This document shows, in pieces, positions 15,130 through 24,269 of a DNA stretch of 37,295 nucleotides. Under the pieces are notes generated by a model. It was not told the DNA's origin. It saw only the letters and a program-made list of their open reading frames with translations, and did not search any database. Every line of letters starts with the position of its first letter. Positions within the stretch are counted from its first letter, which is position 1. The position numbers and the translations under genes are program-made. The stretch comes from Campylobacteraceae bacterium (GTDB lineage Bacteria > Campylobacterota > Campylobacteria > Campylobacterales > Sulfurovaceae), in the NCBI GenBank assembly GCA_027081065.1, contig JALWLW010000106.1:1-37295 (forward strand), given 5' to 3'.

Positions 15130-17550
15130 TTAAGAGACATTAGCCAAGCTAATCATCTGATCAACTTTACTTTTAATACTCTGATAATCAGTTACTTTAT
15201 TCGATATAAAGGTAAAGTTTTCTTGATCACTAGGAACAACAACCGTCTCACCATCAACAAAAAGTAAAGAAGGAATCTCTTTTGCTTTAATGTGTTGTGT
15301 TACATTTGAGTGCTCAACTTCAGAGTGAACCCTATCAAGTAAAATACATTTATACGAGTTTACATCCATCACTTTTTTTAGCTCATCAATATTTTCAACA
15401 ACATCTACTGAATAGTCCAATTTATGTAAAATAGCAGCAATGATTTTTGCTTCCATAGGTGTCTCTTTATAGAGTAAAATATCTGTTGTAGAGACTACAG
15501 GTAGCTCTTTAGCACTTTGAGAGACATTAAAAAACATCTTCAAAATTGTAATAAACTTCTCTAAATCAATAGGTTTAGATACATACTCATCTATGCCTTC
15601 AGAGATAAACTTTTCTCTGTCACCTTTTAAAGCATTCGCTGTAACAGCAATAATAGGTGTATGGTTTAACTCCATACTCTGCTCATACGCCAAAATATTT
15701 TTAGTCGCTTCAACCCCATTCATCACTGGCATTTGAATATCCATGAATACCACATCATAATTTTGATGATTTTTCATAAACATTTCAAGACCCACTCTAC
15801 CGTTGTTAGCACAATCGGTAGTAATACCAATATTTTTCAACGTATGCTGAATCATCTTTTGATTAATAGGGTTATCTTCCACAACCAAAGCATGAATACC
15901 AGAAAAAAGTGCTATCTCCTTTTTCTCTTCAATCATTCTATTTAAATTGTTTTTTTCAGAACTCATCTGCTTCTCTTCTTTATGTTCAACCAGATAATTA
16001 AATGACTTTTCAACCTTTGAAAAAGTAATCGGTTCATACAATATTTGAGCAAAATCAGCCGAAATATCTTTTATTAACTCTCGTTTATTCAACTTCGTTA
16101 CTAAAATAATATTAGAATGAGATCCATGATGAGCTACTATCTTTTCTAACTCTTCCTTATTAATTTTATCATAATGAATGTAAAGTGCATCAAACATTGA
16201 AACAGGTGCATGCATACACTCTTTAATAGTTTTAAAACGCATCATTGAGAGATGTTTAAAGGAGAGAAGATAATTTTCAAGATAATGATCAGAATCTTTT
16301 ATTTGTACATCTGAGGGTGCATAAATCGCCATTTTCATAGCTTTAACTTGATTGTCCCGTTCAATTTTTTTCATTGGTATATCTAAAGTAAAATGAAAAA
16401 CACTCCCCTCCCCTAAAATACTATCAACCTTTAATGCTCCACCTAGAGCAGTAACTAATCCAGCTGAAATAGTTAATCCCAACCCAGTCCCACCATATTT
16501 TCGGCTTGTACTACTATTAGCTTGTGTAAAGGCTTCAAATACTTTTGCCTCTTGTTCCTTAGAAATTCCTACACCTGTGTCTTTTACCATAAACTTTACA
16601 GAAATATTATCATCACTTATTGCTGTTTTTTCAATAATAACATCAATTGTTCCTTTATTTTCTGTAAATTTAACAGCATTAGAAATTAAATTAATAATGA
16701 CTTGCTTAATCTTACCTGGGTCAGATCGTAAAAGTAATGATGAAAACAAAGGGTCAATCCATAAAGAGAAATCAATATCTTTTTTAGAGGCATTAGCAGC
16801 ATAAGATTCAATAACATTTTCAAACTCTTCCATGGGATTAAAAAACACCTCTTCTAACTCAATCATTCCATTTTCAATTTTTGAAATATCTAAAATATCA
16901 TTAATAATAGAGAGTAAATCTTCAGAACTCTTACGAATAATTTTTACAAAATCACGCTGCTCCTCATTTAATTCTGTAGAGCTTAAAAATTTGGTAAACC
17001 CTACAATACCATTCAATGGTGTACGTATCTCATGTGACATATTAGCCAAAAATAGACTTTTTGTTTTATTGGCTTCATCAGCAAACTCTTTATTTTGTTG
17101 TAGCTCTTCAATGATTTCAGACATTAATTCATAAGTTTCTGCTGTATTTTTATGTTTTAACATACTTCTAAAATGTTTAGCTTTCTCCTCATTAGGATAA
17201 TTTTCTATATCTTCTAAAAGTCGCTTTAAATTTTGATTTTCCAATTCAAAATATTTAAAAATATATTTTCGTCGAGAAAGCATAAATAGTGATAAGAGTA
17301 AAACGACCATTGAACTCATCATTACAGTGACTTGTTCACTTTTTCTAATAGAAATGTCATGAGTGATAATTTTTTTATCTACCTCTTTTACTTCAAGTTT
17401 ACTTGTCATGTCTATATAATTATAATGTGTATAACTTTTATAAAAAATATATGATGAACCCAAAATCAGTGCTACATAGACTGCAAGAACAACAAATTTA
17501 GATGTTTTTACAATCATTTTTGTTGCTAAAAAATTATTAACTTTATTCAA
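15130..17550 (-). CDS. Membrane-bound hybrid histidine kinase
   Basis: 806 residues. Two membrane helices (about 17-37 and 77-92) bracket a small extracytoplasmic loop of about 40 residues. A coiled coil (100-165) leads to HisKA with His173 ([11 protein letters not shown]), then HATPase with Asn291 (ISNAVKF), DTGVGIS and GGTGLGL. A receiver-like stretch (405-520) without the acidic pocket follows. Next is a canonical receiver (552-670) with Glu558/Asp559, phosphoacceptor Asp604 and Lys659, then a last receiver-like segment (about 688-800). Start: TTG at 17550, supported by AAAGGA 10 bases upstream; the next in-frame ATG is at residue 12. No partner regulator is adjacent. Input and output are unknown. 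Confidence 0.9.
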   Translation of the reverse strand: MNKVNNFLATKMIVKTSKFVVLAVYVALILGSSYIFYKSYTHYNYIDMTSKLEVKEVDKKIITHDISIRKSEQVTVMMSSMVVLLLSLFMLSRRKYIFKYFELENQNLKRLLEDIENYPNEEKAKHFRSMLKHKNTAETYELMSEIIEELQQNKEFADEANKTKSLFLANMSHEIRTPLNGIVGFTKFLSSTELNEEQRDFVKIIRKSSEDLLSIINDILDISKIENGMIELEEVFFNPMEEFENVIESYAANASKKDIDFSLWIDPLFSSLLLRSDPGKIKQVIINLISNAVKFTENKGTIDVIIEKTAISDDNISVKFMVKDTGVGISKEQEAKVFEAFTQANSSTSRKYGGTGLGLTISAGLVTALGGALKVDSILGEGSVFHFTLDIPMKKIERDNQVKAMKMAIYAPSDVQIKDSDHYLENYLLSFKHLSMMRFKTIKECMHAPVSMFDALYIHYDKINKEELEKIVAHHGSHSNIILVTKLNKRELIKDISADFAQILYEPITFSKVEKSFNYLVEHKEEKQMSSEKNNLNRMIEEKKEIALFSGIHALVVEDNPINQKMIQHTLKNIGITTDCANNGRVGLEMFMKNHQNYDVVFMDIQMPVMNGVEATKNILAYEQSMELNHTPIIAVTANALKGDREKFISEGIDEYVSKPIDLEKFITILKMFFNVSQSAKELPVVSTTDILLYKETPMEAKIIAAILHKLDYSVDVVENIDELKKVMDVNSYKCILLDRVHSEVEHSNVTQHIKAKEIPSLLFVDGETVVVPSDQENFTFISNKVTDYQSIKSKVDQMISLANVS

Positions 17551-17580
17551 ATATGATTCCTTTAACTATGTGTTAGTTTA

Positions 17581-17586
17581 ATTATA
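17581..17586 (-). promoter_or_regulatory. -10 element for the hybrid kinase
   Basis: TATAAT on the minus strand, 30 bases before the TTG start at 17550. The gap 17551-17787 (237 bases, very AT-rich) separates this kinase from rpsF and holds promoters for both. I see no other gene in it. Confidence 0.4.
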
Positions 17587-17702
17587 TAATATAATTTTTA
17601 AAATTAAGATTATTTTTATATTTAAAAGTTTATCTTGATATTAATTTCATATTTACTACTTTATTCAACTTAGTATTTAGTCTATATAAATAGAATTTAT
17701 GA

Positions 17703-17708
17703 TAGAAT
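17703..17708 (+). promoter_or_regulatory. Possible -10 for rpsF-ssb-rpsR
   Basis: TAGAAT, with a second TAGAAT 12 bases upstream (17691-17696). A transcript would have a leader of about 75 bases before the rpsF ATG. I looked for the S6:S18-binding stem-loop known from other rpsF leaders and saw only a weak AGAAT/ATTCT stem. Confidence 0.3.
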
Positions 17709-17787
17709 ACGGCTTCCAAAATTCTTGCTCATAAATTGGATAAGTCTTATACTTAATATTATGGGCTATCAAACCAAAAGGAACACA

Positions 17788-18192
17788 ATGAACAACTACG
17801 AAACACTGTATGTACTTAAACCTACACTAACAGATGAAGAAACAGCAGCTAACATTGCAAAAATTGAAGAAATTCTTGTAAAAAATGGTGCTGAAATTCT
17901 TGCTACCAATAAAATGGGAATGAGAAAACTTGCTTACCCTGTTGAAAAAAATGAGCGTGGTGTATACACAATCGTTTACTTTAAAGCAGAAGGTACACTT
18001 ATTAACGAGCTTGAAAGAAACTTGAAGTTCAACGAAGAGGTAATTAAATACCTTACAGTTAGATATTCAAAGCAAAAAGAAGTAGCTCAATTTGAGAAAC
18101 TTATAGCTGAAGCAAAAGCTGTAAAAAAAGAGCCAAAAGTTGAAGAGACTGCTACTGAAACAGAAGCAGCAACTGAAACAACTGAAGCATAA
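17788..18192 (+). CDS. rpsF: 30S ribosomal protein S6
   Basis: Binds S18 and the central domain of 16S rRNA in the small-subunit platform. Starts at 17788 (MNNYETLYVLKPTLT), preceded by AAAAGGAAC. The frame is open 21 codons upstream, but that stretch is hydrophobic, has no ribosome binding site and does not fit S6. 134 residues. The core ferredoxin-like fold is recognised by NKMGMRKLAYPVEKNERGVYTIVYFKAE, and RYSKQKEV near the end. A Glu/Thr-rich C-terminal tail (EETATETEAATETTEA) is longer than average. First gene of rpsF-ssb-rpsR. Confidence 0.97.
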   Translation: MNNYETLYVLKPTLTDEETAANIAKIEEILVKNGAEILATNKMGMRKLAYPVEKNERGVYTIVYFKAEGTLINELERNLKFNEEVIKYLTVRYSKQKEVAQFEKLIAEAKAVKKEPKVEETATETEAATETTEA

Positions 18193-18221
18193 TTCAAACC
18201 GTTAACATATAGGAGCAACCC

Positions 18222-18746
18222 ATGTATAACAAAGTCGTATTGGTAGGAAACCTTACAAGAGATGTTGAGATTAGATATTCACAAAGTGGATCTGCTATTG
18301 GTAATGTTGGAATAGCAACAAGCCGAAAGTGGAAAAGCCAAACTGGTGAACAAAAAGATGAAGTAATGTTCATTGATCTCACATTTTTTGGGCGTACAGC
18401 TGAAATAGCAAACCAATACCTTCGCAAGGGAAGCAAAGTTTTAGTAGATGGAAGATTGCAATTTCAACAGTGGACTGCACAAGATGGAAGTAAACGAAGT
18501 AAACATGCCATTACAGTAGAGAACCTACAGATGTTAGATTCAAAAGCAGATGCTCAGAATTCAAACAATAACAATGGATATGGTGAACAAGCTAGTCAAA
18601 ATAATTATGGTGGTGGACAAAGCCAAGGTAATTCTTATGGACAACCTCAAGCTTCACAGCAACCTTCATATCAGCAACCACAACAGCAACAAGCACAACC
18701 ATCTGTACCAGAAATCGACATCGACGATGACGAAATACCATTTTAG
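18222..18746 (+). CDS. ssb: Single-stranded DNA-binding protein
   Basis: Homotetrameric OB-fold protein coating single-stranded DNA in replication and repair. 174 residues. OB fold at about 1-105 (MYNKVVLVGNLTRDVEIRY, FIDLTFFGRTAEIA, YLRKGSKVLVDGRL). Then a Gln/Asn/Gly-rich disordered linker (about 110-160) and the acidic partner-binding tip ending DIDDDEIPF, which docks helicases and polymerase subunits. AGGAG lies just before the ATG. It sits between rpsF and rpsR as in most bacteria. Confidence 0.97.
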   Translation: MYNKVVLVGNLTRDVEIRYSQSGSAIGNVGIATSRKWKSQTGEQKDEVMFIDLTFFGRTAEIANQYLRKGSKVLVDGRLQFQQWTAQDGSKRSKHAITVENLQMLDSKADAQNSNNNNGYGEQASQNNYGGGQSQGNSYGQPQASQQPSYQQPQQQQAQPSVPEIDIDDDEIPF

Positions 18747-18755
18747 GAGATAAAC

Positions 18756-19019
18756 ATGGCAGAAAGAAGAAAATTCAAAAAAAGATATTGTAAGTATTGT
18801 GAAATGAAAGTAGATTTCATTGACTATAAAGATTTAGGACTATTAAAGTTCTCATTAAGTGAAAGATTTAAAATTATGCCTCGTCGTCTTACAGGGAACT
18901 GTAAACGTCACCAAGAGCTAGTAACTATCGCAATTAAACGAGCTAGACAAACTGCACTTATTCCATACATTGTAGATAGAAAAAATGTAGTAGAAAACCC
19001 ATTTGAGTTTGTTAGATAG
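18756..19019 (+). CDS. rpsR: 30S ribosomal protein S18
   Basis: Partner of S6 in the platform. 87 residues. Has the zinc-binding C+ arrangement: CKYC at residues 12-15, then Cys49 and His52 in GNCKRHQ. The conserved core [12 protein letters not shown]...[13 protein letters not shown] is intact. AGGAG before the ATG. The stop codon lies in the loop of the hairpin 19007-19031. Confidence 0.97.
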   Translation: MAERRKFKKRYCKYCEMKVDFIDYKDLGLLKFSLSERFKIMPRRLTGNCKRHQELVTIAIKRARQTALIPYIVDRKNVVENPFEFVR

Positions 19020-19031
19020 ATTCTAACAAAC
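19007..19031 (+). terminator. rpsR terminal hairpin
   Basis: GTTTGTTAGA (19007-19016) and TCTAACAAAC (19022-19031) form a perfect ten-base stem with a five-base loop holding the rpsR stop. TTCTTT follows. It may act with the next hairpin. Confidence 0.6.
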
Positions 19032-19037
19032 TTCTTT

Positions 19038-19070
19038 AAAAGCTATAAGTCATCTGACTTATTAGCTTTT
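19038..19070 (+). terminator. Bidirectional terminator between rpsR and the Deg-type protease
   Basis: AAAAGCTATAAGTCA pairs with TGACTTA, one unpaired T, and TAGCTTTT, giving a long stem with A/T arms typical of a two-way intrinsic terminator. On the minus strand it encodes the last residues (SDDL-stop) of the protease. Confidence 0.75.
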
Positions 19071-20476
19071 ATACTATAACGCTTTAATAATTCACTCTCT
19101 GTATCTAATGCCTCTTTTTTATTAATCACCACTTTAGCACCATCTTCATCTTCAAGCACTACAAATTTTTCTTTTGTTTCCATTACTAAATGATAAAACT
19201 CTTTAAAGTTTTTAAACTCTTTTCCATTTACCTTTGCAATATGCCACATAGAAATACCATAATCACCACGTGAATGAGAAGAGGCTAAAACTTTTAAAAG
19301 TACCACTAACTCTTGTTTATCTTTCTTAGGAAATTTTGTTGAAGCATATCTTAAACCAAGAACAGCACTTCCTGAGTTATTTAAAAGGTTTTGTGTAAGA
19401 GGAGAAAAAACATATCCCCCTAACATAAAGTATGTTGGCATTTTATCATACTCTAATGGAGAATAAGAAGAGCGTTCTGAACTGGAGGTTTTCGGTAACA
19501 TTGCTGTTAAAGAGATTTTTTCACCATTACGTAAAACCTCCAAAGAAACCTTATCCCCATATTGATGCACATCGATATAGTACTTAAAATGCGTATACTG
19601 ATTCGGTCTAAATTCAACTGTTCCATCACTTTCAATTTTATGTCCATCAATAGCAGTAATGATATCTTCTTTTTTTAAAACATTTTTCAAAATTGAGTTA
19701 TGTACAATATCAACAACTAAAATACCTCCTGCATCTTCAGCAAGATGATAATACTCTTTAAGGGATGGGTTTTCAATTTTATCCGTCATAATACCAAGCT
19801 TTGGAAAACCATCATGCTTACCATCAGAAACATCTTTTAAAAAATGTTGAATAATATCTACAGGAACCATATAACCAATACTTTGAGAAAATGTAATCCC
19901 TTGCATGACAACCCCAACAATTTTTCCATTTGAGATAGTAGGTCCTCCAGAATTACCAGGATTAATAGCAGCATCAATCTGAATCGCTAAAAAATGTTTA
20001 CCACTATGTGCATAACGATTATGCTCTATTCGAGAGACAATTCCTGTACTAACTGAAATAGTATGACCACCCATTGGATATCCATAAACAGTTACCTTAT
20101 CTTGCATGCTAGGTAACTCTCCAAACTCTAAAGGTACTGTTCCTTCAAAAAAACTTTTATCTTCCACTTCAAGTAGTGCTAAGTCAGTATCGTGAGAGAC
20201 CTCTAAGACTTTTGCTTGATATCGCTTGGTATCTCCATACTTTTTAACCTCGATAAATGTCTCATTTGCAACCACATGAGCATTGGTTAAAATTCGATTA
20301 CCAGCAATAATACTTCCTGAACCACTAGAACGCTGAACAGAAGAGTTCCAAGGCTCTAAATAGTTAGTTGATTTAGAAACGGTATAGATTTTAACAATTG
20401 ATTCATCAATTGTTACAGAGTAACTAAAAGAAAGGGTAAAACTTACCATTACTAATAGTTTAAAGATATTTTTCAT
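19043..20476 (-). CDS. Exported Deg-type serine protease with PDZ domain
   Basis: Periplasmic HtrA/Deg-like protease, 477 residues. Signal peptide at 1-20 (MKNIFKLLVMVSFTLSFSYS). The S1C chymotrypsin fold has His67 (TNAHVVA), Asp98 (DTDLALLEVE) and Ser176 (INPGNSGGPT). A PDZ domain follows (about 225-325, with GILVVDIVHNSILK and DIITAIDGH). The last ~150 residues hold YFMLGGYVFSPLTQNLL, a stretch I associate with plant Deg9/Deg2-like and related bacterial proteases, where a second degenerate PDZ domain sits. So this is a Deg9-like enzyme rather than DegP/DegS. It quality-controls envelope proteins by inference. It ends inside the terminator shared with rpsR. Confidence 0.88.
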   Translation of the reverse strand: MKNIFKLLVMVSFTLSFSYSVTIDESIVKIYTVSKSTNYLEPWNSSVQRSSGSGSIIAGNRILTNAHVVANETFIEVKKYGDTKRYQAKVLEVSHDTDLALLEVEDKSFFEGTVPLEFGELPSMQDKVTVYGYPMGGHTISVSTGIVSRIEHNRYAHSGKHFLAIQIDAAINPGNSGGPTISNGKIVGVVMQGITFSQSIGYMVPVDIIQHFLKDVSDGKHDGFPKLGIMTDKIENPSLKEYYHLAEDAGGILVVDIVHNSILKNVLKKEDIITAIDGHKIESDGTVEFRPNQYTHFKYYIDVHQYGDKVSLEVLRNGEKISLTAMLPKTSSSERSSYSPLEYDKMPTYFMLGGYVFSPLTQNLLNNSGSAVLGLRYASTKFPKKDKQELVVLLKVLASSHSRGDYGISMWHIAKVNGKEFKNFKEFYHLVMETKEKFVVLEDEDGAKVVINKKEALDTESELLKRYSIKANKSDDL

Positions 20477-20553
20477 ATGATTTCCTGTATTTATTTTACA
20501 AAAGTCTAATAGTAAATTTTAAACCATTAAACAACGTAATATTAATCAAAGGT

Positions 20554-20559
20554 TATAAT
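20554..20559 (+). promoter_or_regulatory. -10 element for efp
   Basis: TATAAT, 29 bases before the efp ATG and upstream of its AGGAG (20573-20577). No good -35. Confidence 0.5.
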
Positions 20560-20587
20560 AGCAAAAAAAAATTAGGAGTTGACCACT

Positions 20588-21154
20588 ATGGCAACAATTT
20601 CAATGGGTGACTTAAAAAAAGGCGTTAGATTAGAGTTAGATGGTAACCCTTTTAAAGTAGTAGATTTTCAACATGTAAAACCAGGAAAAGGTGCAGCATT
20701 TGTACGATGTAAAATTAAAAATTTGGCAACAGGTAAAGTAATAGACAAAACTGTTCATGCAGGTGATAAATTTGAAGTACCAGATTTAGAAGAAGCAACC
20801 ATGCAATTTCTTTATGATGATGGTGAAATGTTACAATTTATGGATACCACGACTTATGACCAAATTGGTCTATTACGTGAGCAAGTAGGTAAAGATACTT
20901 TTGATTTCATGATTGATGGGATGGAAGCTAACATTTTATTTTACAAAGGTAAAGCCATTTCAGTAGAGATTGCACAAACAGCTACTTACACTGTAGTTGA
21001 GACACCACCAAACTTTAAAGGTGACTCTCAAGGTGGTAAAAAACCAGCAACACTGGATTCTGGTGCAGTGGTACAAGTACCTTTCTTTATCTTAGAGGGT
21101 CAAAAAATTGTTGTTGATACCGTTGAGGGTAAATATTTAGAAAAAGCTAAATAA
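20588..21154 (+). CDS. efp: Translation elongation factor P
   Basis: Binds stalled ribosomes and relieves arrest at consecutive prolines. Starts at the ATG at 20588 ([12 protein letters not shown]), with AGGAG ten bases upstream; an in-frame TTG at 20579 is less likely. 188 residues, normal. The modification site is Lys34 in [10 protein letters not shown], as in proteins lysylated by EpmA; whether EpmA is present cannot be seen here. Three beta domains are expected, and the C-terminal [13 protein letters not shown] is conserved. Single gene between a divergent protease and convergent symporter, with terminators on its 3' side. Confidence 0.96.
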   Translation: MATISMGDLKKGVRLELDGNPFKVVDFQHVKPGKGAAFVRCKIKNLATGKVIDKTVHAGDKFEVPDLEEATMQFLYDDGEMLQFMDTTTYDQIGLLREQVGKDTFDFMIDGMEANILFYKGKAISVEIAQTATYTVVETPPNFKGDSQGGKKPATLDSGAVVQVPFFILEGQKIVVDTVEGKYLEKAK

Positions 21155-21162
21155 GCTTTTTT
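21141..21162 (+). terminator. efp intrinsic terminator
   Basis: AAAAAGCT (21141-21148) and AGCTTTTT (21154-21161) form a perfect eight-base stem with a five-base loop containing the efp stop, ending in T's. Symmetric, so it may act both ways. Confidence 0.65.
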
Positions 21163-21164
21163 AA

Positions 21165-21189
21165 CAATACGGGCTTTAATCCCGTATTG
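21165..21189 (-). terminator. Hairpin at the end of the AGCS symporter gene
   Basis: CAATACGGG (21165-21173) and CCCGTATTG (21181-21189) form a nine-base GC-containing stem with a seven-base loop holding the symporter stop codon. It works next to the efp hairpin, giving two stems between the convergent genes. No T-tract directly follows on the minus strand, so it may pause rather than terminate alone. Confidence 0.5.
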
Positions 21190-22627
21190 CCTCTTCTTCT
21201 AACTCTCCAGATTTTAACTTACGTTCGTAGTCACTTAACATCTCTCTTACCTCTCCTGACATTACTAGTAAGCCAAAAATATTAGGTATAGCCAATGCTA
21301 AAAATAATATAGATGAAAAATCAACCATTGTTCCTGTATCTGTAATCGTCGCAATAATAATAAATAACAAGAAAATAAGTTTATAGATAATTGAAGTTTT
21401 AGAACCAAAAAGATAAACCCATGCTCTTTCACCATAGTAAGACCAAGAAATCATCGTAGAAAAAGCAAACATAAAAATTGCTCCTCCTAAAATGGTTGGA
21501 AACCAAGAAACTACTGATCCAAAAGCAGTTGAAGTAATAACTGCTCCTTGTTTAGCTGCAATGGCTGCATCTAAAGCTTCTGTTCCTCCAAGATAAGAAC
21601 CAGTTAAAATAACAACTAGAGCAGTCATTGTACAAACAACAACAGTGTCCACAAATGGTTCGTAAAGAGAAACTAAACCTTGTCGTACAGGGTACTTAAC
21701 CCTAGCAGCTGAGTGAGCAATACCTGCTGAACCCAGCCCTGCTTCATTTGAAAACACAGCTCTTTGAAAACCTTGTATCATTGCACCGAGTATTCCTCCT
21801 GCTACAGCTGTTGGAGAAAATGCTTCTTGAAAAATAAGTGCAAAAGCATCAGGAATGGCTGTAAAATATGTTCCTAAAACCCAAAAAACCATGAGTAAAT
21901 AAAAGATTACCATCATTGGGACAATCTTCTCTGCTACTGTCGCAATTCGTTTAATACCCCCAATAATTACCAAGCCAGTAATTCCTGCCATAATAACCCC
22001 AAATACCCATGGGAAATCATTAAAAAAAGTTACTTGACCTTGCATAACAGAAAGTGACTGTGAAATTTGAAAAGTATTTCCAGCACCTAAAGCACCAAGT
22101 ATCATAAAAAAAGCAAAAATAACTGCCATAATTTTACCCGTTTTAGGCATATTTTTCTCAGCTAATCCACGTGATAAATACTCCATACCTCCACCCATAA
22201 TTGTGCCATCAGCTAAAAACTCTCTATGTTTAAGAGAAAGTGTTACCTCTGTAAACTTTAAAGTCATACCTAAAAACCCAGCTAATATCATCCAAAAAGC
22301 AGCTCCAGCTCCCCCCCAAGAAATAGCAATAGAGACTGCAGCAATATTACCAATCCCCACTGTTGCAGAAAGTGCTGTTGCTAAAGATTGAAAAGGGCTA
22401 ATTAAACCTTTATCTTCTTTAGTTTTAAATTTACCTCTAACAATGTCTAGTGAATGCTTAAACATACGAAGATTTACAAAACCCATTTTGAATGTTAAAT
22501 AAATACCACCAACAATAAGCCATGCAACCACAAAAGGAAAAGAAACACCTTCAATTTGTCCAAAAAAAATATCAAAAAATAGTATTTTCTCAAAAAAAGT
22601 ATTAATTGCTAAAAAAAGTTCATTCAT
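21176..22627 (-). CDS. Alanine/glycine:cation symporter (AGCS family)
   Basis: Sodium-coupled small neutral amino acid importer of the inner membrane, 483 residues with about eleven helices. The family signature FQRAVFSNEAGLGSAGIAHSAA is complete; GTGTMVDFSSILFLALAIPN near the C-terminus also fits. An N-terminal amphipathic segment precedes helix 1 (VVAWLIVGGIYLTFKMG). A charged cytoplasmic tail closes it. AAGG precedes the ATG. It follows the kinase/FIST/receiver cassette on the same strand, 70 bases downstream, so read-through is possible. If the FIST protein binds an amino acid, this transporter is a natural target, but that is speculation. Confidence 0.93.
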   Translation of the reverse strand: MNELFLAINTFFEKILFFDIFFGQIEGVSFPFVVAWLIVGGIYLTFKMGFVNLRMFKHSLDIVRGKFKTKEDKGLISPFQSLATALSATVGIGNIAAVSIAISWGGAGAAFWMILAGFLGMTLKFTEVTLSLKHREFLADGTIMGGGMEYLSRGLAEKNMPKTGKIMAVIFAFFMILGALGAGNTFQISQSLSVMQGQVTFFNDFPWVFGVIMAGITGLVIIGGIKRIATVAEKIVPMMVIFYLLMVFWVLGTYFTAIPDAFALIFQEAFSPTAVAGGILGAMIQGFQRAVFSNEAGLGSAGIAHSAARVKYPVRQGLVSLYEPFVDTVVVCTMTALVVILTGSYLGGTEALDAAIAAKQGAVITSTAFGSVVSWFPTILGGAIFMFAFSTMISWSYYGERAWVYLFGSKTSIIYKLIFLLFIIIATITDTGTMVDFSSILFLALAIPNIFGLLVMSGEVREMLSDYERKLKSGELEEEAIRD

Positions 22628-22697
22628 CTATCTGCCTTATATAAAGTCTTAATATTGTATATTAAAAAATCTTATATAATAGTTGTTAAAGAGATAT

Positions 22698-24269
22698 CTA
22701 AATAAAGAACTTTTCTAATTTAGAGATAAAAGGTGTTAATCGCTGTTCAATATTTTTAAGGTCTGAGTCTTTTGCAAACTCTTGGAGTACATCAGCTTGT
22801 TTGGCTAATGCTTCTAAACCTAAATTAGACAAAATTCCTTTAATCGTATGAAAATTATCTTTTAATGCACCTATTTTCTTAGTGGCAAAGTTTTTCTCAA
22901 TTTCTAGCAAAACATTCTTCAAGCCCTCTTTTGCCATACTAATAAAATTAATTGATGTCACTTCGTCAAAATGTGCTTGAAAATGCTTAAGTGCAATATC
23001 ATACAGTTCATTATCACTATTTTTAGAGCTTAACTGAATAAGTCGTTCTTCTATATCTTTAGGTTCTAATGGCTTTTCTATAAAATCATTCATCCCTGCC
23101 ATCTCGGCTTCATGTTTATCTTCTCTATAGACATTAGCACTCATACAAACAATCGGAACTTCTTTATTAAATTCACGTATTTTTTTTGTGGCTTCTAATC
23201 CATCAAGTACAGGCATACGCATATCCATGAAAATAATATCATAATCCTTCTTTTGAGCTTTTTCTACAGCAATTTGACCATTTTGGGCGATATCCACTTT
23301 AATAGCAAAAAATATTTTGAACATCTCTTTTAAAAATTCTCTATTTAAATCAATATCTTCTACAATTAAAACATTAAAATTATCATATTTTTTTTCTTGA
23401 TCCAATGAAAAGTTATCATCCATATGAGGCAAGTTTTTCATCTTCAGTGCTGACTTTTCGCAATAGATAGTTACTCTAAAACGAGAACCAACCCCCTCTT
23501 TAGACTCAACGCTAATATCTCCACCCATTAAGGTTGCTAATTCATGAGAGATATAAAGACCAAGACCTGTACCCTCTTCTGTATCGGTTGAAGTGAAAGG
23601 TTCAAAAAGTGTCTCTTGAACTTTTTTTGGAATACCTAAGCCACTATCTTGAACCTCTACAATAACTTCTAATTGATTATTTACTTGATTAATTTCAATT
23701 AAAGAAAACTCGATTTTCCCTCTCTTTGTAAACTTGGCAGCATTGGTTAAAATATTTATAAAAATTTGTTGTACTCGTTTTTTATCTAAAAAAACATAAT
23801 AGTCTAAACTTGGTATCTTTACCTCAAAATCCACCTCTTTGGAAACTTTTGACTCTACCATGTTTGCACAATGAAGTAAAAGCTTATCAAGATGTGTCTC
23901 TTGCACATTTAACTTAATTTTACTCTCTTTTAATTTTGACACATCTAGTAAGTCTGCTAATAATGAGAGTAGAAAGTCTGCACTATCATTAAGATGTTTT
24001 AAATATCTTGTTTGAGATTCTGTTAATTTTGTTTTCGATAACAATGCACTATTCCCCAAAATTGCTGTTAAAGGTGAACGTAACTCATGGCTCATAGAAG
24101 CAATAAATGTCTCTTTATTTGCTAAAGCTCTATCTAACTCTTTATTCACACGATAAAGTAGATTATAGATAGTTAACTTATCTTGTTCAAGTTTTTTATA
24201 ACTATTTTCTAAAGATTCAAGGCGTGATTGTAGTGTTTTTACCTCTCTCTTTAATTCTTTTTTTGTCAT
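22698..24269 (-). CDS. Soluble hybrid histidine kinase with receiver and Hpt domains
   Basis: 523 residues, no membrane helix. Begins with a coiled coil (5-55), then HisKA with His61 (MSHELRSPLTA), HATPase with Asn176 and QDSGLGIP (208-214), and GTGLGL (233-238). A receiver follows (300-412), with Glu304/Asp305, phosphoacceptor Asp349 (MDMRMPVLDG) and Lys399. It ends in an Hpt domain (about 425-523) with phosphorylatable His474 in HTIKG. So one protein can carry His-Asp-His relay steps. There is no sensor domain of its own. It overlaps the FIST gene by four bases (ATGA), so input very likely comes from that protein. Confidence 0.93.
   Translation of the reverse strand: MTKKELKREVKTLQSRLESLENSYKKLEQDKLTIYNLLYRVNKELDRALANKETFIASMSHELRSPLTAILGNSALLSKTKLTESQTRYLKHLNDSADFLLSLLADLLDVSKLKESKIKLNVQETHLDKLLLHCANMVESKVSKEVDFEVKIPSLDYYVFLDKKRVQQIFINILTNAAKFTKRGKIEFSLIEINQVNNQLEVIVEVQDSGLGIPKKVQETLFEPFTSTDTEEGTGLGLYISHELATLMGGDISVESKEGVGSRFRVTIYCEKSALKMKNLPHMDDNFSLDQEKKYDNFNVLIVEDIDLNREFLKEMFKIFFAIKVDIAQNGQIAVEKAQKKDYDIIFMDMRMPVLDGLEATKKIREFNKEVPIVCMSANVYREDKHEAEMAGMNDFIEKPLEPKDIEERLIQLSSKNSDNELYDIALKHFQAHFDEVTSINFISMAKEGLKNVLLEIEKNFATKKIGALKDNFHTIKGILSNLGLEALAKQADVLQEFAKDSDLKNIEQRLTPFISKLEKFFI

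Noticed and set aside
17725..17787. A longer rpsF start with a hydrophobic 21-residue extension.
   Set aside because: S6 proteins begin at MNNYETLYV-type sequence and AAAAGGAAC sits right before the ATG at 17788.
17551..17787. A small gene or structured RNA in the AT-rich gap between the hybrid kinase and rpsF.
   Set aside because: No frame with a ribosome binding site and no long stem. It looks like a divergent promoter region only.
18540..18720. Gln/Asn-rich repetitive tract in ssb as a possible independent repeat element.
   Set aside because: It is the usual low-complexity linker of SSB before the acidic tip.
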